DNA from: a virus
Direction: 5' to 3' (one strand)
Length of the DNA: 23,168 nucleotides
Virus record (IMG/VR): IMGVR_UViG_3300021960_009438
Span: 1-23,168 of that record
Part shown: one piece after another, positions 1 through 8,335 of the stretch
How positions within the stretch are numbered: the stretch's first letter is position 1
How the letters are laid out: each line of letters starts with the position of its first letter
Notes under the pieces: model-generated
The model's database searches: none
Seen by the model: the letters and a program-made list of their open reading frames with translations, nothing else
Told to the model about the DNA's origin: nothing
Program-made: the position numbers and the translations under genes

Positions 1-54
1 GGCGGAGTTAAGAAAGATGTCAACGAAAATACATTTGCAGGAATGTCTCTATGA
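1..54 (+). CDS. C-terminal end of an unidentified protein (partial)
   Basis: Frame 1 is open from the window edge to a TGA at 52-54, giving 17 codons ending in ...TFAGMSL. The stop overlaps the next start as ATGA (51-54), the coupling style used throughout the window, which supports this being the true end of an upstream gene. Too little is present to assign a function. Confidence 0.55.
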   Translation, partial: GGVKKDVNENTFAGMSL

Positions 55-230
55 GCACAATAGCTACCAGCTCTGAATGTAGTAACTGTGGAGCAGAGTA
101 TAGTGTAAGTTATGATGATGATCAGTTTGGTATAGGTACAGAGGATCCAACGTTTTGTCCTTTCTGTGGTACTGAACTTGATCAGTTTTATGTTGAAGAT
201 GATATAGAAGAGTTGGACTTTGAAGAATAA
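51..230 (+). CDS. Small acidic zinc-ribbon protein
   Basis: A 59-residue ORF starting at ATG 51, coupled to the upstream gene by ATGA. It carries two cysteine knuckles, CSNC at residues 10-13 and CPFCG at 36-40, the pattern of a four-cysteine zinc ribbon. The tail (from about residue 48) is very acidic. Small zinc ribbons of this kind are common in T4-like phages and may bind nucleic acid or protein; no specific role can be assigned. The next gene overlaps its last 11 bases. Confidence 0.7.
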   Translation: MSTIATSSECSNCGAEYSVSYDDDQFGIGTEDPTFCPFCGTELDQFYVEDDIEELDFEE

Positions 231-873
231 AACACTGAAGCATTGGTTTGATTACTATCAGTGTGACAAAAGTAGTTCCCATAGCTACCACGTGGTATAT
301 GAACCATACCTAGATAAATTCACAACACCTTTTAACTTACTTGAAATTGGAATATTCAGAGGTGCATCGAGTAGAGCATTTATAAACTGCTACGATAACG
401 TGCACTACTATGGTGTAGATATATTTGATAGAGAAAGTGTTGATATTGTAAGTGATCTAGAGGATAATCCCAGATTCGAATTTTTAAAAACGGATTCCAC
501 TTCCGACACTTCTACTAAGTTAATTAAAGACGGTTGGGGCGACGTATTGTTTGATATCATTATCGATGATGGCTCCCACCTTCATGACGACATTACAACA
601 ACGTTTGCTAATTTCTATCCAATGCTGAAAGTTGGTGGGACGTACTTTATTGAAGATGTTTTTCCTAATACTTTTGAGGGATTGGTCTTTACCGATAACA
701 AGTTAACTGGACAACGTAATTACTTTTTAGATAACAACAATAAGTTTAACGATAAAACTTTTAGTAATCTCTTAGATACGATCGAAGGCGTTACTCCATC
801 TACTTTTGAACACATTGACCTTCGAGTGCAAGACAACAGAACTGATAGCTACATTCTAAAAATTACAAAATAG
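220..873 (+). CDS. Class I SAM-dependent methyltransferase
   Basis: A 217-residue protein with a Rossmann-type SAM-binding fold. The glycine motif LEIGIFRGAS is at residues 41-50, an acidic GVDIFD strand end at about 65-70, a DDGSH motif at 116-120 and a GG..FIED strand at 139-146. The DDGSH/FIED pair is typical of small O-methyltransferases of the TylF/CmcI-like group, often found in sugar or antibiotic pathways (family knowledge). The start is taken as TTG 220, overlapping the zinc-ribbon gene by 11 nt; no in-frame ATG precedes the fold. As the first enzyme of the cassette it may methylate a sugar, but the substrate is not visible. Confidence 0.8.
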   Translation: MKNKTLKHWFDYYQCDKSSSHSYHVVYEPYLDKFTTPFNLLEIGIFRGASSRAFINCYDNVHYYGVDIFDRESVDIVSDLEDNPRFEFLKTDSTSDTSTKLIKDGWGDVLFDIIIDDGSHLHDDITTTFANFYPMLKVGGTYFIEDVFPNTFEGLVFTDNKLTGQRNYFLDNNNKFNDKTFSNLLDTIEGVTPSTFEHIDLRVQDNRTDSYILKITK

Positions 874-881
874 GAGTTGAC

Positions 882-1283
882 ATGAGCTGGACCTACCAAG
901 GCCAGCCATTTACATCTAATATGATAGGTGACAATATCGGGTTTGTATACCAGATAACTAATTTACAAAATGGAAAAAAATATATTGGAAAGAAGTGGTT
1001 TTGGTCTACTAAGAAACTACCTCCGCTTAAAGGTAAGAAACGTAAGCGAACGGTAAAGAAAGAATCCGATTGGATGAAATACTTTGGCTCTAGTGAAGAG
1101 GTAAAGTTGTTAGTTGAACAGCACGGTGAAGATAACTTTCAGAGAGACATTCTTCGCTTGTGTAAAACTAAAGGTGAATGTACGTATTACGAGGCCAAAT
1201 TTCAGTTTGACTTTGACGTGCTTTTGAGGGATGATTACTACAACGAGTTCATTGGTTGTAAGATCCACAGCAAACATTTATGA
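882..1283 (+). CDS. GIY-YIG domain protein, SegE-like
   Basis: A 133-residue protein. The N-terminal half has the two GIY-YIG strands in relaxed form: GFVYQI at 20-25 and KKYIGKK at 32-38. A basic linker (about 50-60) and an ESDWMKYFGSS segment at 61-71 follow, the layout of the SegE-like GIY-YIG proteins of T4-like phages. Such proteins include free-standing homing endonucleases that cut related phage genomes at intronless sites; others are of unknown role. It begins 9 nt after the methyltransferase with a GGAG ribosome site and overlaps the next gene by 4 nt. Its position at the edge of a variable cassette fits a mobile gene, but activity is an inference. Confidence 0.75.
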   Translation: MSWTYQGQPFTSNMIGDNIGFVYQITNLQNGKKYIGKKWFWSTKKLPPLKGKKRKRTVKKESDWMKYFGSSEEVKLLVEQHGEDNFQRDILRLCKTKGECTYYEAKFQFDFDVLLRDDYYNEFIGCKIHSKHL

Positions 1284-2239
1284 ATAAGATTGTATTTTTT
1301 AGTGATTGGAAAAGGATGTATAAGCATCCGACCCCACAATGTGAGCCTTTCGTAGAAGTTCCTTTTAGTGATATCAATTACCACAAGGATGCTGATGCAT
1401 ATGTTCAGATTAACATTCAGCACCCATATCATGTAAAAGAACCTTTTCGTGAACCTTTCTACAACTTCATTAAAGACAGTGGTAAACCATCTATAGTATT
1501 TGAGTCTGCTGTATTCAGACAGAACGTCAATGACAACTTCTTTAAAAAGTATTTTAGATTCTCTTGGAATAGCTTTTTGTGGAACGAAGGTAACTTTGGA
1601 CCGATGGGTAACGGACCAGACAGATGGGAACGTATCCAGAAAGAGCATGATATTGAAATAAAGCCCTGGCGTGACAAGAAAGGCGAGTATATCTTAGTTG
1701 TACTCCAGCACGTTATTGATACTAGCCTTGTTCGAATGATCCAACAGTACGGATCTTACTATAAGTGGTTACACAATTGTATCAGTCGTATCAGAGAAGC
1801 TACAAATCTTCCGATTGTAATCCGTCCTCATCCAAAGCATGGGATGTATTCTAACTTCTTTGAAGCTCACATGGTGCCAGAGGTTTTAGAGTTGTTTCCC
1901 GATGTCCATTGGTCCAGCAACCAAGGTTCGGAAGGTCTTAACGGTGGCAAGTATCTTCAAAAGGATTTAGACGATGCACATGCTGTCGTTGGTTGGACGT
2001 CTAATGCATTGACAGAAGCAGCGTGTTACGGTGTACCTGTCTATCCAATGTCACCTGGCTCAATGGCAACTCCAATAGCATCATATCATCTTTCAGAGAT
2101 CGATAAAGTACATAAGATGCCAGACCGTCAACAGTGGTTAAACGACTTGGCATACTGTCAGTGGACCTATGATGAAATAAAAAATGGAACAGCGTGGGAT
2201 CATATTAAAAATGCTGAACTAAATACAAAAGACGTATAA
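1280..2239 (+). CDS. Glycosyltransferase-like protein (GT-B type), paralogue A
   Basis: A 319-residue protein. The C-terminal half looks like the nucleotide-sugar-binding domain of a GT-B enzyme: IRPHP at 181-185, then VGWTSNALTEAACYGVPVY around 237-255. The latter matches the S..L.EA...G.P pattern of capsule-polysaccharide and related transferases. Residues 282-300 (DRQQW.NDLAYCQW...EI) recur in the protein encoded at 3259-4161, so the two are paralogues. No membrane segment is seen. It overlaps the GIY-YIG gene by 4 nt. Glycan or sugar transfer is the best guess; donor and acceptor are unknown. Confidence 0.6.
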   Translation: MNKIVFFSDWKRMYKHPTPQCEPFVEVPFSDINYHKDADAYVQINIQHPYHVKEPFREPFYNFIKDSGKPSIVFESAVFRQNVNDNFFKKYFRFSWNSFLWNEGNFGPMGNGPDRWERIQKEHDIEIKPWRDKKGEYILVVLQHVIDTSLVRMIQQYGSYYKWLHNCISRIREATNLPIVIRPHPKHGMYSNFFEAHMVPEVLELFPDVHWSSNQGSEGLNGGKYLQKDLDDAHAVVGWTSNALTEAACYGVPVYPMSPGSMATPIASYHLSEIDKVHKMPDRQQWLNDLAYCQWTYDEIKNGTAWDHIKNAELNTKDV

Positions 2240-2252
2240 TTCGGAGAGTAGC

Positions 2253-2510
2253 ATGTCAGAATATTCTAACGAAGAGCTCGAAGAACAAACCTTACAGTTG
2301 TATCAAGAAATGTTTAGTATGGTTATGGAAAAGTGTACTACCCATAGTAGTATTGCAGTAGCTGGTACAATGATTGGTTTAGCTATGAGGTTATATCGCA
2401 CAGCTTTAGATGATAATGATTATATGAACATGATGGAATACATTACAACCAATCATGATTTAATTGAACCTTTTTCTCTTATGGAGTTTGAATCGCCAAC
2501 AGTACATTGA
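2253..2510 (+). CDS. Small acidic protein of unknown function
   Basis: An 85-residue ORF with a good ribosome site (CGGAGAG) shortly before ATG 2253. It is predicted mostly helical, with a central small-residue stretch (SIAVAGTMIGLAM, about 33-45) and acidic ends. The central stretch is amphipathic rather than a clear membrane helix. I do not recognise a family. It sits between two glycosyltransferase-like genes, 13 nt and 8 nt from its neighbours, so it is co-transcribed with them. Confidence 0.65.
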   Translation: MSEYSNEELEEQTLQLYQEMFSMVMEKCTTHSSIAVAGTMIGLAMRLYRTALDDNDYMNMMEYITTNHDLIEPFSLMEFESPTVH

Positions 2511-2518
2511 GGTGAGTT

Positions 2519-3262
2519 ATGAATGATGATGTGAGAATTTTTATTGGTTCCTCTTCTAACGGAGAGGATGCAGAAATTGAATGTGCGTATGAGTACAGCT
2601 TGAGACAGAACTGTACTCGTGAGCTTGATATTGTTTGGATGCGACAAACAAACGATACAGACAGCTGGTGGGGTGGATGGAACACTCCAATGTGGTCCAC
2701 TCCTTTCTCTGGCTTTAGATGGGCTATCCCAGAGTACTGTGAGTTTAAAGGTAGAGCAATCTACACTGACTGTGATATGATCAACTATCGTGATATGGCT
2801 GATCTTATTGATATTGACATGGAAGGAAAGCCAGTCGCAGCCAGGCGAGGTAATCGTTTTGGCGGTCATGAGTTTTGTGTAATGGTATTTGACTGTGCTG
2901 CGTTTGAACAATACGCTTTGCCAGTAAGCCGAATGAAAACTATTGCAGAAACCCACCACAGGTTTATTCGTAAGTTTTCTGGCAACTCTGATCTGGTACA
3001 CGACCTTGATCCAAAGTGGAATGTACTAGATGGAGAGAACTATCGATTAAATGACATCTACCAACTACACTTTACCAATATGGCTACGCAGCCATGGCGT
3101 CCTGGTTGGTATACTGGCCAACCAAAAGAGCATCCAAGAGAAGATGTGGTAAAGGAATTTCAAACCTACGCTTCGTATGCTTCTAACTTTGGTTTTGATT
3201 ACAAGGCACTGAAGCAAGAACTTCAAGAAAACAATGTACAATACAATATTATAGGCCGATGA
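2519..3262 (+). CDS. Glycosyltransferase, GT-A fold, GT8-like
   Basis: A 247-residue protein. It starts with a short beta strand VRIFIGSS, and a strand ending in a DxD motif, RAIYTDCDM (D84, D86), is the usual metal and nucleotide-sugar site of GT-A enzymes of the GT8 type. FRWAIPEY at 66-73 just before it fits the pre-DxD helix of such proteins. A GG.E segment at about 134-137 and HFTNM near residues 182-186 could be acceptor-side elements. The ATG at 2519 follows a strong GAGGTGAG site. It lies between two paralogous GT-B-like genes and overlaps the second by 4 nt. Sugar specificity is unknown. Confidence 0.65.
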   Translation: MNDDVRIFIGSSSNGEDAEIECAYEYSLRQNCTRELDIVWMRQTNDTDSWWGGWNTPMWSTPFSGFRWAIPEYCEFKGRAIYTDCDMINYRDMADLIDIDMEGKPVAARRGNRFGGHEFCVMVFDCAAFEQYALPVSRMKTIAETHHRFIRKFSGNSDLVHDLDPKWNVLDGENYRLNDIYQLHFTNMATQPWRPGWYTGQPKEHPREDVVKEFQTYASYASNFGFDYKALKQELQENNVQYNIIGR

Positions 3263-4161
3263 AAGTAACAATATATGGTAAGTCTGCCAACCATCCAAGG
3301 TTTGAGCAGACCTTGATGAAGTTTGCTACTGGTGTTATTGATAGTGGTGACGATGCATTCTTATCCTACGACGAGGACTACTACGACTGTGATGTAGCTG
3401 TGATCTTTGGTTCGTGGAAAGATCGCGACATGACTCACCACAATGTCAAACGTAACATAGTTAGCAAAGCTAAGAAGTTTATAGTACTTGAGACTCCTCT
3501 TATTGGTCGTGGTCCTGTAAAGGATGTCATGGATGATGACTGGTACCGGATTGGTATAGGTGGCTTCTTAGCGGATGATGGTATCTTTCACAATGGTCAT
3601 AAACATGGTTCTACTAGATGGGATCTTATCCGTAAACATTTTGGTATCAAGCTACCAACCTATCACGTAAACGGCAATCAGAATATCGTGGTTGCATTGC
3701 AACTTCCTCAAGATGCAAGTCTAAGAGGAGCAAGCATTGAAAAGTGGTGCCGCGACACTTGTATGGCCATTCGCACTCAGACAGATAAACCTATCATTGT
3801 AAGGTTACCTCAGCTTCAACGTAACTGGGACGTAGAGCCATTGGAAGTAGTAAAGAATCTTCCTAACGTATCCTTTCAGATGGGTACTGCTGACAACCTT
3901 ATTCCAACGTTGAAAGAAGCTAGGTGCACAGTGACATACTCTAGTGGGTTCGCCATCGATAGCTTGCTTAACGGATGTCCAACTATAGCGATGAATCCAG
4001 CTAGCTTTGCGTACGACATTGCTCCTAACACTGTAGACGACATTGACAACCCAAGGTGCCCTTCTAGAGATCAGTGGTTATATGACTTATCGTATTGCCA
4101 GTGGCATGTAAGTGAAATAGAAAACGGACTGCCTTGGAGGCAGCTGAGAGAATTGTTATGA
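3259..4161 (+). CDS. Glycosyltransferase-like protein, paralogue B
   Basis: A 300-residue protein. Its C-terminal third has the same plan as the 1280-2239 product: PIIVRLP at 178-184 in place of IRPHP, TYSSGFAIDSLLNGCPT at about 226-242, then R.QWLYDLSYCQW..SEI at 270-287. The N-terminal part is different, with a strand-rich segment DVAVIFGSWKDRDMT (45-59). The HP pair of paralogue A is replaced here by LP, so its chemistry or substrate may differ. It begins in an ATGA overlap and ends in another. Likely sugar transfer, but it could be a non-catalytic partner. Confidence 0.55.
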   Translation: MKVTIYGKSANHPRFEQTLMKFATGVIDSGDDAFLSYDEDYYDCDVAVIFGSWKDRDMTHHNVKRNIVSKAKKFIVLETPLIGRGPVKDVMDDDWYRIGIGGFLADDGIFHNGHKHGSTRWDLIRKHFGIKLPTYHVNGNQNIVVALQLPQDASLRGASIEKWCRDTCMAIRTQTDKPIIVRLPQLQRNWDVEPLEVVKNLPNVSFQMGTADNLIPTLKEARCTVTYSSGFAIDSLLNGCPTIAMNPASFAYDIAPNTVDDIDNPRCPSRDQWLYDLSYCQWHVSEIENGLPWRQLRELL

Positions 4162-4727
4162 CAGATCATTTAGGTGGGCACCTCAACCGAACCAATATTG
4201 ATGAGGGTGCGTTACAGTGGCTAATCGATACCTTTAATCCAATTTCATTTCTGGATATTGGATGTGGTCCTGGTGGTATGATTGAACTGGCAGCTAGTAA
4301 GAACCTGTTTGCTAGAGGTATAGATGGAGACCCTACAGTAGCATCACCCGACATTGTTACACACGATTTTGAACTAGGTCCTGTTGACATGCTACACGAC
4401 GCATTGGGTGGTGTATACGATATCGGTTGGTCTGTAGAATTTGTAGAGCATGTTTACGAAAAGTACATGGACAATTACATGCCTGCCTTTCGAAATTGTA
4501 AAGTTGTAGTGATTACGTACGCACCTCCAGGCACCCCTGGACACCATCACGTCAATCTCCAAGAAGAAGATTACTGGATAGACAAGTTCAAGGAATATGG
4601 TTTTACATACAACGCAGAGATGTCTTCGAAGCTTCGCGAATCGTCGACGATGAATCTTAAAAAAAAGAGTCACGAAAAAAGATTTGTGCAAAAAAGAGGT
4701 ATGGTTTTCCTCAATGATTCTTTCTGA
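4158..4727 (+). CDS. SAM-dependent methyltransferase
   Basis: The preferred start is ATG 4158, in an ATGA overlap with the previous stop, giving 189 residues; a TTG 24 nt upstream would add 8 residues inside the previous gene. The SAM-binding loop DIGCGPGG is at 33-40 and the acidic strand GIDGD at 54-58. A V EFVEHV helix (about 93-98) and VVITYAPPGTPGHHHVN (about 114-130) follow. The GHHHVN ending recurs in phage methyltransferases, from family memory. The C-terminus is Lys-rich. Likely acts on a glycan, nucleotide sugar or protein of the cassette. Confidence 0.75.
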   Translation: MTDHLGGHLNRTNIDEGALQWLIDTFNPISFLDIGCGPGGMIELAASKNLFARGIDGDPTVASPDIVTHDFELGPVDMLHDALGGVYDIGWSVEFVEHVYEKYMDNYMPAFRNCKVVVITYAPPGTPGHHHVNLQEEDYWIDKFKEYGFTYNAEMSSKLRESSTMNLKKKSHEKRFVQKRGMVFLNDSF

Positions 4728-5787
4728 TCTGAACAGAGACCACGGATTAGTATTGCCACAATTAAGCGACTTGGGTTTAACAGAGTCGCTGTTCCCTGAC
4801 GACATTAATATAATGCCGCTTGAGAATGCATTTTATTCTTATCGGTCTAATGAGTTCAATGCAGCTTACGATAAGTTTGTAAAACAAATTCTAATGCATG
4901 TGTCTCTCACACCCAATCAACTAGAGATTGTTAAAGCTCAAGGCAATCGAATTAAAAAGACAGCGGCTATTTACTTTGACTCATGTAATAAGCAGGTAGA
5001 GCGCAACGACCTACCAGATAGCGAGTTATATCAAAAGTTTGATGAAGACGGTTGTGTAGGTTTTAAGATTAATGAAGATGAGATGTACAAGTTAAGGACT
5101 GCTTGCTCAACTGACGTACACAAACTTCAAGCTCAACCTAATCGCAAAGCCGTTCCTACAAAGCATGATTCGTATGATCGAATAAAGGTTTTAGATCAAA
5201 ACCACTTGGCGTTTAGTTTGGTAGATAAGTTGTTCAAGATGCACGGTGTGTTTGACACCGTGACCAAATACAATAGAAGTAAAGCTAACTTAAAATTAGA
5301 TACTGTTGCTCTTCATGTTGCAAGGCCCGATGACACACATCACTATCAGACGCTAAGCGATGTACCTGGTAGTCCTAAGACAATATCTTTCCACATGGAT
5401 CCAAAGTTCAATGTAATGAAAGCTATATTGTATTTGTGTGACGTTACCTACTATAATGGTCCCTTCACTACAATACCTAAATCCAACAGATGGTATCATC
5501 CTGAGTTCGAGAGGATCATTGCTTGTGGCAATAGTGTAGGTAACTATCTTAGTAGCCCTGATCACCGAAAGGCCATGTCTATCTTCCCTGACGTTATGAC
5601 AAAGAACGTAATCATGGGTAAGTACTTTAAAGATGGAAGCGCTTGTTCAAATATACTGATGAAACAACAACATAAGTATTTAAGTAAAGAAGCAGATTGT
5701 ATTCTGTTTGATCCAGCACAGACAATTCACAGAGGCGGGTTGTGTGATGAAGGTGAGAGAGTCAATTTACAAATTATTATGAGGTAA
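4714..5787 (+). CDS. Phytanoyl-CoA-hydroxylase-like Fe(II)/2-oxoglutarate dioxygenase
   Basis: A 357-residue protein if it starts at ATG 4714, overlapping the previous gene by 14 nt; TTG 4684 would add 10 residues. The non-haem iron triad is visible: FHMDPKF gives H227 and D229, and QTIHRGG gives the distal H339. GERVNLQI supplies R349 to hold 2-oxoglutarate. This order and spacing fit the PhyH family, which hydroxylates small substrates using O2. The first 190 residues are helical and lack a known motif, so the catalytic domain is the C-terminal half. In this setting it may oxidise a sugar or lipid intermediate. Confidence 0.7.
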   Translation: MILSDLNRDHGLVLPQLSDLGLTESLFPDDINIMPLENAFYSYRSNEFNAAYDKFVKQILMHVSLTPNQLEIVKAQGNRIKKTAAIYFDSCNKQVERNDLPDSELYQKFDEDGCVGFKINEDEMYKLRTACSTDVHKLQAQPNRKAVPTKHDSYDRIKVLDQNHLAFSLVDKLFKMHGVFDTVTKYNRSKANLKLDTVALHVARPDDTHHYQTLSDVPGSPKTISFHMDPKFNVMKAILYLCDVTYYNGPFTTIPKSNRWYHPEFERIIACGNSVGNYLSSPDHRKAMSIFPDVMTKNVIMGKYFKDGSACSNILMKQQHKYLSKEADCILFDPAQTIHRGGLCDEGERVNLQIIMR

Positions 5788-5789
5788 TC

Positions 5790-6503
5790 ATGTTATCTGA
5801 AGAAGTACTTGAACGTCGAAAGTGGAAGAATCATCTTTACAACAAACTTCTTACCAGCTCTATCCTTAGACTACTACCAGACTACATAACACCCAACACA
5901 CTTACTATCGATATAGGTGGTAACAGTGGGTACCAAACATACTTCCATGCAAAGTATAACAATGTAGTAACCTACGAGCCAGTGCCAGATTTGTTTAAAG
6001 TTCTAAAGTTTAACCTTGAAGGTTTAAATAATGTAACTTTGATAAACAAAGCGGTGAGTGATAGTTGTAAAGATATAACTCTCCATGTAGATGTCAACCG
6101 GTTATCGATGACCAGTCAGATAGCCTTAGTAGACAGTACCGAGATGGTCGTGCCAGCTATTTGTATTGATGATGAAAACTATGAAAATGTTGGCTTTATA
6201 AAAGTCGATGTAGAGGGATTTGAGCTCGATGTATTAAAGGGAGCAGTAAACACCATTGAAAAGTGGCGACCTACAATGATGGTTGAAGTTTACCAACCAT
6301 GGTGTGACAAGGTAGGATTTGACTGCAGTGAGATATTTGATTTCTTTGTTGACAGGGACTACCGTATACTGTATTATGACTGTGAGCAAGTTAAAATGGT
6401 TGAATGTGGTGAGGCTGGTTTCACGGACGTAGCTCAGGCTGTGGAGGCCGTTCATAAATTACATCATCTTCACGATGGTGACTTCCTATTCGTGGCAAAC
6501 TGA
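5790..6503 (+). CDS. FkbM-family SAM methyltransferase
   Basis: A 237-residue protein. TIDIGGNSGYQT (39-50) is the SAM-binding loop, YEPVP at 62-66 the acidic ribose-binding strand, and IKVDVEGFELDVLKGA at about 137-152 the FkbM signature. MMVEVYQPW follows at 163-171. The family O-methylates hydroxyls on sugars and natural products. ATG 5790 follows GAGG closely, and the stop overlaps the next start as TGATG. The third methyltransferase of the cassette, of a different subfamily from the others, suggesting distinct methylation sites. Confidence 0.88.
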   Translation: MLSEEVLERRKWKNHLYNKLLTSSILRLLPDYITPNTLTIDIGGNSGYQTYFHAKYNNVVTYEPVPDLFKVLKFNLEGLNNVTLINKAVSDSCKDITLHVDVNRLSMTSQIALVDSTEMVVPAICIDDENYENVGFIKVDVEGFELDVLKGAVNTIEKWRPTMMVEVYQPWCDKVGFDCSEIFDFFVDRDYRILYYDCEQVKMVECGEAGFTDVAQAVEAVHKLHHLHDGDFLFVAN

Positions 6504-7162
6504 TGAGTCATTTTTCATTAACTAAAAAGTTTATCTTTATCCATGTTCCTAAGACTGGTGGAGTAGCAATGCTCGACTATCTAAGAAGGACAAAGGACTT
6601 ACAGAAAGTACAGGACCTTAGAGACGAGCTTGGATTTAGACGTTCTGGTTGGGACGATAACCATTACTACTACAGTACAACTGTAAATACTTTGATGGAA
6701 ATTTACGGTGGCATTTATGACTTTAATGATTGGACAACCTTTGGTGTAGTTCGTAATCCGTTTCAGAGAATGGTATCAATGTATCTTCATAGATTGCGTA
6801 AACCTAAGTACAATACTGACGCCGATCAGAAAGTATTAAACAAGGGATTTGAATACTGGCTGCTAAACACTCAACATAGAGCAGACAAGCACATTACGAC
6901 CAGACCACAAATGGAGTGGTTTGACACTTGTATCAATACACAAATTATCTGTCAGAGCAAACTAAACACAAAGTGGTTGAAGGAAGTTAGTAACACTCAA
7001 ACAATTGAAGGATCACTTCCAGTAAAACACACTAGTAACAAACCAATCGATAGTTACGACCACTACCACACTACTGAGACTGTTGACTTTATTGAAAAAG
7101 TGTTTGCAAGAGATATTGCGTGGGGTGGATATAAGTCACCTAAAGTATTGTATGATGTATGA
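6503..7162 (+). CDS. Sulfotransferase family protein
   Basis: A 219-residue protein. HVPKTGG at 14-20 is the 5'-phosphosulfate-binding loop and VVRNPFQRMVS at 82-92 the 3'-phosphate-binding motif of PAPS-dependent sulfotransferases (Sulfotransfer_2-like). It would move sulfate from PAPS to a sugar hydroxyl or amine. No membrane anchor is visible, so it is probably cytoplasmic, unlike eukaryotic Golgi relatives. It overlaps both neighbours by 1 and 4 nt. Together with the glycosyltransferases it points to a sulfated glycan product. No PAPS synthesis gene is in the window, so PAPS would come from the host. Confidence 0.85.
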   Translation: MSHFSLTKKFIFIHVPKTGGVAMLDYLRRTKDLQKVQDLRDELGFRRSGWDDNHYYYSTTVNTLMEIYGGIYDFNDWTTFGVVRNPFQRMVSMYLHRLRKPKYNTDADQKVLNKGFEYWLLNTQHRADKHITTRPQMEWFDTCINTQIICQSKLNTKWLKEVSNTQTIEGSLPVKHTSNKPIDSYDHYHTTETVDFIEKVFARDIAWGGYKSPKVLYDV

Positions 7163-7530
7163 GTACTGTGGGCAATACAGCTCTGCTTCCGTATGGGGTA
7201 ACTCCATCTGCTCCACCTATTGAACTTCCAAAGGTCCAGGAGTTTAAAGATGATCGGGGACGTAATGCCGAGAAGTATTTTCAAAGTGAAATCGATCAGT
7301 TAAATGAAAAATATCAGAGGCTAGTAAAGCTAGCCAACGATACACAAATGGTGTACAATGCGCAGTACAATTTTGTTCCTAAAGTAGGTACTACCTACTA
7401 TCTGTACTGGACTGGTAACGATTACTTGCTTTCAATTATTGAAAACTGGAAATGGGATAAGCATGAGTTTGTAGGTGCTTATCAATTAACAAGCGATAAT
7501 GTTTGGGTGAGAAAGAATGGGACTAGGTGA
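7159..7530 (+). CDS. DUF2452-like conserved phage protein
   Basis: A 123-residue protein. LLPYG..PSAP.IELP at about 9-24 and PKVGTTYYLYW..ND.LLS at about 74-93, then a W.DKHEFVGAYQL ending, match my memory of DUF2452 proteins, which begin with LPYG/SAP and end with a small beta-rich domain. The middle (about 30-65) is a probable coiled coil. Function is unknown. It starts in an ATGA overlap and its end runs 14 nt into the next gene. Confidence 0.55.
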   Translation: MSTVGNTALLPYGVTPSAPPIELPKVQEFKDDRGRNAEKYFQSEIDQLNEKYQRLVKLANDTQMVYNAQYNFVPKVGTTYYLYWTGNDYLLSIIENWKWDKHEFVGAYQLTSDNVWVRKNGTR

Positions 7531-8335
7531 TGACATGATGTGGCTTGGCGAAGCTGCAGAGGTCCACAAACAAAATCCAGATGCTGTTATTCATGATGGA
7601 CGTGAATATAGTCCGATGTGGAAAGGGCACGATTGGGTTGTTGCTCCCGATTACAACGGACCAAAGAAGAAGATAAAGGTACCTAGAAAGCCTGGTGGTA
7701 ATAGATGGTACATTGAAGGTTGGGGCCCTGGTAAGATAATCTACAAAGAATATCAACCAAAGCCAGCACCGTACATTGTTTCTAAAGAAGAATTGGAAAG
7801 AGCCGAGGACATTCTCAAACAACATGGTGTTGACAAACACTTTGTCATTGTAAATCCAGACACAAAGAATACCACCCTATCCACTAACAAGGATTGGGGA
7901 TTTAAACGATGGCAAGAGCTAACCAATCTTCTTAGCGATCATATTCAAGTCGTTAGAGTAAAACCTGGTAAGTCTGTAAACGATGTGTCTGGTCATGTAG
8001 AGTATGGCCAGAAAATGCTTGACAATGCGATCAATATAGTGGAAGATGATGTCCGTATTGCATTTGCTATAATGTCTTTGAGTAGCGTTATTGTAACAAG
8101 CGAAGGAGGTGTACATCACTTTGCTGCTGCTGTACAGGTTCCGGCTTACGTAATATACGGTGGAGTTATTCACCCAGACCAAACAGGATATTCTGGAAGG
8201 GATCAAACGTATTATTTTGTAGGAGACAAACCGTGTGGTAGTCAAGTACAATGTAATCACTGTAAAGATGCAATGGCTGCAATCAAACCACAAATGATTT
8301 ATGAGGATGTGCTGGAGGAAATAAATGGCATTTGA
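7517..8335 (+). CDS. Glycosyltransferase family 9 (heptosyltransferase-like)
   Basis: A 272-residue protein. GLGDDMMWLG right after the start Met matches the N-terminal GLGD loop of ADP-heptose:LPS heptosyltransferases, which supports ATG 7517 despite a 14-nt overlap. TSEGGVHHFAAAV at 194-206 and YVIYGG at 211-216 are the nucleotide-sugar-binding motifs of the GT9 C-domain. Cys 240, 246 and 249 resemble the Cys-rich segment found in many phage and bacterial GT9 proteins. It is shorter than cellular heptosyltransferases (about 320-350 aa), mainly in the N-domain. It may add a sugar to LPS or to a phage glycan. Confidence 0.8.
   Translation: MGLGDDMMWLGEAAEVHKQNPDAVIHDGREYSPMWKGHDWVVAPDYNGPKKKIKVPRKPGGNRWYIEGWGPGKIIYKEYQPKPAPYIVSKEELERAEDILKQHGVDKHFVIVNPDTKNTTLSTNKDWGFKRWQELTNLLSDHIQVVRVKPGKSVNDVSGHVEYGQKMLDNAINIVEDDVRIAFAIMSLSSVIVTSEGGVHHFAAAVQVPAYVIYGGVIHPDQTGYSGRDQTYYFVGDKPCGSQVQCNHCKDAMAAIKPQMIYEDVLEEINGI

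Noticed and set aside
2453-3001. Long minus-strand ORF over the GT8-like gene
   Set aside because: Shadow of a coding region with DxD motif on the + strand; its translation has no recognisable domain.
4134-4157. TTG start extending the 4158 methyltransferase
   Set aside because: The ATG at 4158 makes the ATGA overlap used by nearly all neighbours, and the extra residues belong to the previous gene's end.
4684-4713. TTG start extending the dioxygenase by 10 residues
   Set aside because: ATG 4714 is a better codon and the extra residues have no conserved motif; the ribosome site is weak for both, so some doubt remains.
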